A DNA stretch of 16,353 bases. Origin: Christensenella sp. UBA6420 (lineage in GTDB: Bacteria > Bacillota > Clostridia > Christensenellales > DTU072). Below, piece after piece: positions 1-7,600 of the stretch. Positions within the stretch are counted from its first letter, which is position 1. Each line of letters starts with the position of its first letter. The stretch spans positions 1 to 16,353 of the forward strand of contig DJPE01000072.1 in the NCBI GenBank assembly GCA_002439705.1. Reading direction: 5' to 3'. Position numbers and translations under genes: made by a program. The notes under the pieces are model-generated. The model made no database searches, was not told where the DNA came from, and was given only the letters and a program-made list of their open reading frames with translations.

Positions 1-285
1 GGTATCCGCGTCGAAAGTCATCGTTCCGTCGAACTTAGTTTCTCCGACGTACCAACCTACGAAAGTGTATCCGTCTTTAACGGGCGCCGCGGGTATTTTG
101 GACAGTTCCAAAGTAGTGCCCTTGGCGACGTCGACGGAAGCCACTACCGTCTCGCCATCCTTAAAGGTGACTTTTACGGTTTCCGGGGTTTCTTCGCCGC
201 AAGCAACCAAAGCAGTCATCGTCAATACGGCTACCAACATTACTGCCAGTACCGTGACAAATAAATTCTTTTTTGCTCTTGTCAT
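1..285 (-). CDS. Surface lipoprotein with InlB-type repeat, N-terminal part only
   Basis: The frame is open from an ATG at 285 to the window edge and gives 95 residues; the C-terminal part lies outside. Residues 1-28 form a lipoprotein signal peptide: basic start (TRAKK), hydrophobic core, and lipobox LVAC with Cys29 as the predicted lipidated residue. Residues 38-95 match an InlB/Listeria-Bacteroides repeat (VTF...G.TV...V..G..., then GYTFVGWY, then a TFDADT end). An AGGAG ribosome binding site lies 8 nt upstream of the ATG, which supports the start. The gene has its own consensus promoter at 358-386 and is separated from the upstream lipoprotein gene by a terminator, so it is probably a separate transcription unit. 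The same opening (lipobox then InlB repeat) is found in the two giant lipoproteins upstream, so it is likely a third paralog, though what follows the InlB repeat cannot be seen. The protein should be anchored on the outer face of the membrane. Function is unknown; adhesion or ligand capture is inference. Confidence 0.85.
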   Translation of the reverse strand, partial: MTRAKKNLFVTVLAVMLVAVLTMTALVACGEETPETVKVTFKDGETVVASVDVAKGTTLELSKIPAAPVKDGYTFVGWYVGETKFDGTMTFDADT

Positions 286-357
286 AATGATATCTCCTTT
301 TTTGTTTTATTCTTTTTTCAATATGAAAATCGGACCCCTTGCGGGAATCTTTATATT

Positions 358-386
358 ATTATAATTTCTTTCAAATTTACCGTCAA
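358..386 (-). promoter_or_regulatory. Sigma-A type promoter for the third lipoprotein gene
   Basis: Read on the minus strand, there is a -35 box TTGACG (386-381; five of six consensus bases), a 17-nt spacer (380-364) and a perfect -10 box TATAAT (363-358). Predicted transcription start is near 351, giving a leader of about 65 nt before the ATG at 285. It is the best promoter match noticed in the window and suggests strong, independent expression of this lipoprotein. Confidence 0.85.
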
Positions 387-450
387 CTTTTTCGCTCCGT
401 TTTATACGGAAAATTCAGGTAAACCGCATCTTTACTACATATAAAACGAA

Positions 451-476
451 TAATATTCATTAAATTGTGAATATTA
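451..476. repeat. Perfect 9-bp inverted repeat, possible operator
   Basis: Arms TAATATTCA (451-459) and TGAATATTA (468-476) are exact reverse complements separated by 8 nt. The element lies 65 bp upstream of the -35 box of the promoter at 358-386, a position suited to an activator or distal operator. No U-tract follows on either strand, so it is not a standard terminator. The binding protein is not recognised, and AT-rich palindromes can occur by chance. Confidence 0.45.
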
Positions 477-542
477 GCTAAAATACGCTTTTATTTATGC
501 TTTATTTTCGTCTTTCTTGCAAACAAACAGTAAAAGTAAAGT

Positions 543-570
543 AAAAAGCCACCCGATAAAGGCGGCTTTT
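543..570 (-). terminator. Intrinsic terminator after the 1350-residue lipoprotein gene
   Basis: On the minus strand the RNA folds as a 10-bp stem (AAAAGCCGCC with GGUGGCUUUU, one G-U pair) and a 7-nt loop, followed by a U-rich stretch (UUUUU then ACUUUACUUUU). It starts about 34 nt beyond the stop codon at 604-606 and should end the transcript of the giant lipoprotein genes. Confidence 0.85.
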
Positions 571-603
571 CCGTTAAGTTTAAGGCGTTTTTAAGCGCGG
601 ATT

Positions 604-3600
604 TTATTGTTTCGCAAGCGAACTGCACTCATAGGTAACCTTAGCGTCGTTATTTTTGTCATCATAATAAATCGTACCTGTAAGAACGTTTTTATCTGCG
701 TCGTAGGTAAGAGTAATTTCGTAAATTTCGTCGCTGCTCTTTCCCGATACGGTCTGCGTAGCCGCGTCGTAAGTCACGGTGATGGTATTGCCGTCGTAAA
801 GTAAGGTTCCGTCAGCCAGAACGGTAAGGGTACGAACCTCGCCCGAGCTGCCGTAAGCAGCCTCCCACGTTCCGCTCCAGGTTCCGCAGAAGAATTCGGG
901 GATGATTTCCGTCACTGCACCCGCGGCGGTAAGGGTCACGCTCTCGCTACCGTAGGTAAGAACCTTAGTCGTCGTGTCGAAGGTATAGCTGACTCCGTTA
1001 ATTTTGAAGTAAATTTTGTCAACACCGTCGTAAATTGCGGAAACGTATACAGAACCCTTATATCCCACGGTAAGGTCGCCCTTTATATTGAGTACGACAG
1101 CCGTTCCGTCGGCTTCTTCACCCGTATATTTACCGGGTACGCTGTCGGGAAGCGCAGGCGGAGTAGTAGTTCCGGTATAACCGAGTTTCGCAAAAGAAAC
1201 TCCTTCCGGGTAAGAACCTTTCATCGTGTTCTTGGTATACGCAACGTTCATATCGTAATAGAAGACGAAATCGTAGCTTTGATATTTATTGAAATCGATA
1301 TGGATTCCCGTGTCGGTTTCGACGTAAGTTGCCCAACCTTCTGCTCCGCCCCAGTTGAAGCTGTAAGCGTTTTCATAGTATTTCCAATAGAATAAGGTTC
1401 CGTGTCCGTATCCGTCGAATACGAGTCTGTAATGTTTATCGTTATATCTGTATATCGCATTACCGTCTTCGTCTTCGCCTGTTTCTTCCTCATCGCCTAC
1501 ATACCAGACTCCGTAATACTTATCGTGTTCTTTCAGCGTAATAACGTTGTTGTCGCTCTGCGCTACGGTATAATCGAAACCTACTATCGCGTCGTCGTCG
1601 AACAAGGCTACGATAAGATTATTTTCGTAGACGCGGTACGCGCCGTTCACGTCGCCTTTCTTTGCTCCGCCGATACCGTCGATTATTACGGTTTCTCCGT
1701 TATAGGTATAAGTACCGCTTTCCGCGCCGATTTCCTTGAAGATACGGCTTATCGCGCTGTATCCGTCTTTCGTGCCTTCGATTATTCTGTAACGAACGCC
1801 GTCGATTGATATAACGGCTCCGTTTACGAAACCTTGTTCTGCCACAATAACCGCGTCGGGCATAAAGGTCTTGTTACGGATATAGTAATAATGTTCGCCC
1901 GCGACGACTACCATGGTAGGCACGTCGTAATCGCCGATTTCCGCTCCGGGATTGGTCGAACCGGCAAGGTTGGTCCAGGCATAAGCGTGCTGTTCGCCGT
2001 AAGATACGGGAGTAAGGATAATACTCTTGTGACTACTAGTCCCGGCAACAAGATTTCCGTAGAAAATATTTCTTTCTTCATCGTAATTAAAGGTGCTTAC
2101 GTAACCTTTTATCGAGAACTTAAACAGCGTTCCGTCGCCGAACATATAGTACGACGCAGGAGTATCGTTAAAGACACTGCTGTAAATCATCGTGCCGTCG
2201 GGCTTAAATTCTATTGCGTACATGTCTCCCGTAGCATAGTTTTCCGACGAGGAATTCATGTAGGTGAAGTAATACTTACCGATAAACGACCTTCCGGTAT
2301 AGTCCACCGAGTCTTGCTTGGTGAACGTTACGTCGTTAATAGTTTCGGAACCGTTCTTTCCGACGAAGTTTACCAAGACGGTTTCGTCTTCTTCGTTGAT
2401 AGTAATCGTCATAGAACTATAAAAACCGGTAAGTTTTCCGCTCGTCACGGTGGCTACGTTGCCGTCGATAGAATAAGTTCCGCTTACTGTCTTGTCATTG
2501 TCCAAAGCGGTCGAGTGAATGGTGACGGAATTGTTGCTGCTGAAAGTCAATATATCGCCGTTATCCGCGAAATAGTTACCGAAAAGTTTAAGGTCGGAAG
2601 CCGTAAAGTAGTAATATGCTTCTCCGGTAATACCCGCGTCGAGTATGAACGAGATTTTGCCCGATTCCACATTGCCGCTGAATTCGCCGATTTCGTTGTA
2701 CAACGTAATTATAATATGTTTTCCGTCGTAGGTATATTCGCCGTTTATTACGCTGTCGGAAATCCACTGCAAAGAGCCGTCCTTTTTCAGGTAAATTACG
2801 CCGGCGCTTAATTTGTCGTCTTCTCTGTCTTCCAGCTTTGCTTCACCCTCGTATACGCCGCAGATTGCGGTCGGGTCGGTCCATAAAGAAGTAAGAGACA
2901 TATCCTTAATAACGGGCATATAGAAACGGTATCTTATTCCGTCTTCTATGTAGTAGTCGAAGAAGAGTTCTCCGTCTCTCGCGGCGGGTTTAGCTATATC
3001 GCCGACGAGCTGATAAGTGTCGCCGTTCATCGTTTTGTCTATCTCGGTATTGCCGTCTACGGTTACGGTATATTTTTTGTCTTTGTCGGTGTTCTTCGCG
3101 GGACGGGCTTTGCCGTTCTCGTCGAAAACCATAGAACTTTCGCTCCATTTCAAGGTGCTTCTTACCCATTCTTCGGGGAATAAACCGTCGGCTTTTTCGT
3201 TACCTAAATTCATGGAAGTGTTGGTGTTTATTACGCCCGAAGCGGATATGTAATTTTTGTACCAGCAGTTTGCGAACACGGTACCCGCGTCGTAAGACCT
3301 ATCGTAGCTGTCTTCCACTATATAAGCTCCGAGATTTCCGGCGTAGCTGACGTAATCGGCAGCGGAAGTCGAATTCTTTTTACCCTTCACTCTGCCCGCG
3401 GCGAAGCTGTCCGTTATTATGTTGTCGCCCGTAGCAAAACCTACTATACCGCCCGCGTAGCTTCCCGACGAGCCGGTAGCGGTCACGTTGGTGTAGCTTG
3501 CGCAGTTTATTATAGAAACGTAGTTGCCGGAAATATACGCTACGAGTCCGCCGAGATATTCGCCGCCGTACACGGCTCCGTCGGCTACGCTGTTTATTAT

Positions 3601-4656
3601 AGCGGCGGCTCCGTTGTAGGTGTAAAGGAATCCGACGAGTCCGCCGTTGACGGCGGACTCTAAGGAAGCGTCCTTATTGTCCGCTATTTTGGTGGTTACG
3701 TTTACGTAGCAGTTTTCCATATACGCTATGTACGCCTGTCTGGAATCGTCTATTCTCCAATTGCCCGCGATGCCGCCGATATGAACGGTATTGTTTTCAA
3801 GGGTGTCGTTGGTAAGAGTACCCGTTACGGACACGTTGGTGAAGTTGGTTAAGGTAGCCAAGCCTACCACGCCGCCGTAACTTACGCCGCAGCTCGATAC
3901 GTTCGAGTATATCGTTACCGTATAGTCTATGTCTTCGAGAGTAAGGTCGTGGATGTTAGCTCTTTCGGTCACGCCGAAAAATCCGACGTAATCAACTCCC
4001 GAACGGATACTGCTCGTTATGGTAAGGTTCTTTATAGTATGACCGTTACCGTCGAAGTTACCCATAAAGCCGTTGACGGTGACTACTTCCGCAGTTTCCG
4101 CTTCTTCGTCTTCGTCGGGTTCGTTGGTTACCGTTCTGCCCGCGGGAGTATAAACGTAACCCTCCATATCTATATCCGCTCCGAGACGGAAATAGGACTT
4201 GTAGTAAGTTTCGTTACCTTCTTCGAAAGGATTGTTCACTCTGTCGGAGAAAGAAATGAGGTCTTCGGGAGTGGAAAGGATATACGGTTTTTCCGCGCTG
4301 CCGTCGCCCTTGTCTTCGGGAGTTGGAGTAGGAGTGGGAGTGGGCGGAGTAACGGTCTTTTCTTTCCAGTCGGCGGTAAGAGTAATATCCGCCGTAACGG
4401 GCGTGGTCGCGAAAACGAACTTTTCTCCGTTAAGTAACCATCCCATAAATTCGTACCCTTCTCTTTCGGGGGCTTTCGGTTCTACGGCGTAACCGCCGGA
4501 AGTAACCGTCTGCGACGCGATATTAACCCCTTCTCCCGTAAAACTTACGGTAAAGCTCGTGGGCTTATCGTCTTTGTCGCAAGCAGCCACCGTGACCGCC
4601 ATAGCCGCCACGATAAGGCACGCCAACAAAACTTTTATAAATCTGTTTCTTTTCAT
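604..4656 (-). CDS. Giant lipoprotein (1350 aa): InlB repeat, GLUG beta-helix, beta-module array
   Basis: Residues 1-25 are a signal peptide ending in lipobox VAAC with Cys26 predicted to be lipidated. Residues 35-98 are an InlB/Listeria-Bacteroides repeat (GYEFMGW, end LTADW). A Pro-Thr linker follows at 103-113. Residues 118-480 look like a right-handed beta-helix with GLUG-type coils: opening GDGSAEKPYIL, then FMGNFDGNGHTIKNL, VGFFG, GGVVG, IGGIAG, NGGLVGF, LGGLVAY and AGGIVGF. Residues 528-592 resemble a degenerate second InlB unit. From about 598 to the end there are about six or seven beta-rich modules, several opening with a G-x-[WY] signature: CGVYEG (599), FGNYF (692), IGKYYF (792), YGVWYVG (1048), PGKYTG (1174) and CGTWSG (1257), and holding strands of the type LTVLADGTLLYDG. 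The ATG at 4656 has AGGAGG 10 nt upstream, on the 16-nt gap behind the upstream paralog, so the two are probably co-translated. It should sit on the outer cell surface. No catalytic motif was seen; adhesion or ligand capture is inference. Confidence 0.9.
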   Translation of the reverse strand: MKRNRFIKVLLACLIVAAMAVTVAACDKDDKPTSFTVSFTGEGVNIASQTVTSGGYAVEPKAPEREGYEFMGWLLNGEKFVFATTPVTADITLTADWKEKTVTPPTPTPTPTPEDKGDGSAEKPYILSTPEDLISFSDRVNNPFEEGNETYYKSYFRLGADIDMEGYVYTPAGRTVTNEPDEDEEAETAEVVTVNGFMGNFDGNGHTIKNLTITSSIRSGVDYVGFFGVTERANIHDLTLEDIDYTVTIYSNVSSCGVSYGGVVGLATLTNFTNVSVTGTLTNDTLENNTVHIGGIAGNWRIDDSRQAYIAYMENCYVNVTTKIADNKDASLESAVNGGLVGFLYTYNGAAAIINSVADGAVYGGEYLGGLVAYISGNYVSIINCASYTNVTATGSSGSYAGGIVGFATGDNIITDSFAAGRVKGKKNSTSAADYVSYAGNLGAYIVEDSYDRSYDAGTVFANCWYKNYISASGVINTNTSMNLGNEKADGLFPEEWVRSTLKWSESSMVFDENGKARPAKNTDKDKKYTVTVDGNTEIDKTMNGDTYQLVGDIAKPAARDGELFFDYYIEDGIRYRFYMPVIKDMSLTSLWTDPTAICGVYEGEAKLEDREDDKLSAGVIYLKKDGSLQWISDSVINGEYTYDGKHIIITLYNEIGEFSGNVESGKISFILDAGITGEAYYYFTASDLKLFGNYFADNGDILTFSSNNSVTIHSTALDNDKTVSGTYSIDGNVATVTSGKLTGFYSSMTITINEEDETVLVNFVGKNGSETINDVTFTKQDSVDYTGRSFIGKYYFTYMNSSSENYATGDMYAIEFKPDGTMIYSSVFNDTPASYYMFGDGTLFKFSIKGYVSTFNYDEERNIFYGNLVAGTSSHKSIILTPVSYGEQHAYAWTNLAGSTNPGAEIGDYDVPTMVVVAGEHYYYIRNKTFMPDAVIVAEQGFVNGAVISIDGVRYRIIEGTKDGYSAISRIFKEIGAESGTYTYNGETVIIDGIGGAKKGDVNGAYRVYENNLIVALFDDDAIVGFDYTVAQSDNNVITLKEHDKYYGVWYVGDEEETGEDEDGNAIYRYNDKHYRLVFDGYGHGTLFYWKYYENAYSFNWGGAEGWATYVETDTGIHIDFNKYQSYDFVFYYDMNVAYTKNTMKGSYPEGVSFAKLGYTGTTTPPALPDSVPGKYTGEEADGTAVVLNIKGDLTVGYKGSVYVSAIYDGVDKIYFKINGVSYTFDTTTKVLTYGSESVTLTAAGAVTEIIPEFFCGTWSGTWEAAYGSSGEVRTLTVLADGTLLYDGNTITVTYDAATQTVSGKSSDEIYEITLTYDADKNVLTGTIYYDDKNNDAKVTYECSSLAKQ
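3637..3660. repeat. Perfect 10-bp stem with tetraloop inside the lipoprotein gene
   Basis: GAGTCCGCCG (3637-3646) and CGGCGGACTC (3651-3660) are exact reverse complements separated by TTGA. In the messenger this is a GC-rich hairpin over codons for residues 333-340 (ESAVNGGL) of the beta-helix. It is in frame and does not interrupt the protein. Confidence 0.6.
4318..4347 (-). repeat. Short Pro-Thr tandem codon repeat
   Basis: A low-complexity run with a 6-base period encodes PPTPTPTPTP (residues 104-113) between the InlB repeat and the beta-helix of the 1350-residue lipoprotein. It is a typical extended cell-wall-spanning linker and could vary in length by slippage. Confidence 0.7.
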
Positions 4657-4672
4657 AAAGCCAGCCCCTCCT

Positions 4673-7600
4673 TTATTCCGCTTCGGACACGGCGGTAAGA
4701 TAAATTACCTTGCCGTCTTCCGTCTCGTACTTCTCTGCGCCTTCTTCTTCGACGAGAGATATGCGGTAAAGTTTTTCGTATTGTTTTCCTACCGTCAACG
4801 TGTGTACTTCGTAAACGTAATACACGCCGTCTTCTTCCTTATAAGTATAAGCGTAGATTTCGTCGTCGCCCGCGAAAGTCATTTCCGCCGACGGGTCGAT
4901 ATACTTTGCCCCATTGGAATTACCGTCGAGCGTAATGGTGTTGCCCGAGTCGGAAACGTAAACTCCCGCCATCCCGTCGGGTACGCTTGCCACTGCTACG
5001 ACGGTGTTGCTCGAATCGAGTAAGACGGCGTTGTTTTCGTCCTGATAACCGAAGTAGTACAGGAAAGTCGTGCCTAAATACAATGCGACATAGTTTTCGT
5101 CCACGTACATAACGCTCACGGTAGAATCGCCGAAGTGTCCGGTCCCTAAGCCGTTTTTATCCAACGTTCCGTCGATGCCTATCGAATATTCGGCAGAAAT
5201 AGCGTATTCCTTGCCGACGAGAATATGATAGAGTCCGAGAGAAACGGTCTTTCCTTCGCCCGTCATCGTAAATCCGTCGTCGCCGAAAGTAACGGTATAA
5301 ACGGCGGTTCCGTCTTTTGAAAGCGTTGCGGTGATAAGATTTTCGGTTTCGGTAAGTTCGTAATCGTATTCGGTAACCGTTCCGTTTTTGTCCAAGGTGG
5401 CTTTACCTATACCGACGTTGGACTTACCGTTGAATTCCAGAACCAGTCCTTCCGCCTGATACTTAAATCCGTATACCGAGTCGGGCGTCTTATAAACGTT
5501 GCCGTCGACGGTTATATCGTCGCCGTCAAGGGTAGCGGTGTAATTTACTCCGTTGTAACTGAACGTAACTTTACCCGCCGACTTATCGTAATAATATCTT
5601 ACCTGCGTGGTCTTGCCGTCGGCTTCGATTACGTCGACGTAGCCTTCCACTATCCAGTCGCCTTCGACTCCGCTGTAAGAAATATCGTACGCGCCGAGAC
5701 CGTTAAAGTTAAAGGCGGTGCCGTCGGCAGAATTCCATTCGCCGTAGAACGGGTCGGAATAGCACATATTATAGTTGTCGGTAATGAAGCCCGTGCTTAA
5801 CGTGTATACCGCGCAGTAAAGCATTTCCATACCCTTGTATTCTTCTTTTTCCGAAGCGACGTATTCAAACCATCCGTACACAGTCGTCCTGTAATACATA
5901 TACATAACCAACTTTCCGTCGTCGCTTACTTCCGCAGCGTAAGTGAAGTCGATACCGTTGCTGTCGTAGCCGGTGCCGTAGCCTTCTTTGGTTATTCCGT
6001 CAAGTCTGAACCAATAGTTATAATAGGTTTCTCTCCAGATACCGATGAAACTTCCTTCCTTACCGTAAACGGCGGATACGCCGCCTTCTGTTATTTCGAG
6101 AAGTCCGTCGGAATTAAACTTTGCGGTAGCGCCGTTGAAAGAAGCCACGCCGTCGGTTACCGTATAGGTATATTCGTTTCCGCCGTAGGTTACGGTATCT
6201 ATTCCGTCGAAGGTTATTTTCTTGACGGTATTGAATCTCGTCTCCCACGTTCCGCCGAATTCGTCGACTTTGGTAACGCGGAAAGAACCGTTGTTTGTGA
6301 TGACGTCGTCCGTAATCGTAGCTCTTATAGTCTGATTTCCGATAGAAAGAGTGACGCTGTTACCTACGCAGCTGTACGTAAACTGTCTTCCGTCGGAAGT
6401 ACTGCCCGTGCCGTCGGAAAGGAAGGTGTAAATTACTTTCGAAGAGTCGTACCATTCGCCCATAGCGTTGTTCCTTGCGGTGGCGACGATTTCCGTGTTG
6501 AGAACGGCGGGAGTCCCTTTCGTAAAGTAGACGTTATCGTAGATTATAAGTCCGTCGCTCGTCTTATCGGCGTAGTAATCGTTAATTAAATCCATCTGAT
6601 TAGCGTATTTTGCGTAAGTTTCGTCGAAGTAAGCGAAATATCCGTCTCTTATAAGGATATGGCTTCCGTCGTAAACATAAACGTAATTAGCTATCATCGC
6701 GCCGTCGCGCATGGTCATTTTGCCGTTGTCGTCGAAAGTAAGCGTAATCTCGTTATCGCCGATTACGGTATGATATTCGCCCGCTACGGAAGAATAATCG
6801 TAAAATCCGACGTAAATAGTCATATCTTGCGTGACAACCAACGCGGAAGGAACTCTTCTCGTCAATTCGCTGTCAAAAAAGTATCCGTAAGAAATCGTCC
6901 CGTCGTCGGCGACGAAGTTGTTCATGCCGTTGCCGTCGTAAATCCAATATACGGGGCCGTAACCCGTCATCAGAACGTCGTCGGCTGTAAGGGTAAGGTC
7001 GCTGCCGTCGTTGCCTTCGCGGGTAATCTCTTTGCCGAAATCGAACGTAACGTGAATTTCCTTTTCGGTATCTTCGCCCGTAACGTCGGGAAGTATCTTT
7101 CCGTCGACGGTCTTCCATTCGGCGGCGTTCCAGTTAAGTAACGCGACGAGTTCGGTAAGGTCGTTGAGATTATAAGAAGCGTTGCCGTTCGTTACCGTTC
7201 CGCTTTCGCTGTAGAAAGAACTTATATAAGACGCCTTACGGGAGTCTATCGTATTATTTCCGTCGCCGTAGATTACTCCTATTATGTCGCTCGTTTCGTA
7301 TTCGGGTTCTTTGCCTATCGTTTCGCATACGGCGGTGGACGCGCAGTAGGTCACAACGGTTTCGTTATCGGCTACGCCGGCTATAGCTCCCGCCGCAGCG
7401 TAATCGTCCGCGCTTTGAGCGTTGATTTTACCTTTCGAGAAACAGTTAGCTATCGAGCTTCTGTCACGGAGATACCCTACGATACCGCCGCTTATTATGC
7501 TCTTGCCGTTGATTTCTCCGTCGAATACGCAGTTATAAACGTACGCGGGGGTGCTTTCGCTGCTGCCGTGAGTAGCGCCGGCTATACCGCCCGTGGTGTA

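Larger units (their letters stand above)
286..603. other. Regulatory intergenic region between two lipoprotein genes
   Basis: This 318-base gap holds no credible gene. From right to left it contains the terminator of the 1350-residue lipoprotein gene (544-570), an AT-rich perfect inverted repeat (451-476), a consensus promoter (358-386) and a leader of roughly 65 nt before the ATG at 285. Two small hairpins can be drawn in the leader: TTTTCA/TGAAAA arms at 315-320 and 324-329, and a three-base GC stem with a GCAA loop at 336-345. Both are weak and no known riboswitch class was recognised. Confidence 0.7.

Noticed and set aside
1834..2811. Open plus-strand frame (325 codons) opposite the 1350-residue lipoprotein
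   Set aside because: It has no recognisable domain, and the minus-strand frame through the same bases is continuous for 1350 codons with a signal peptide and repeated modules.
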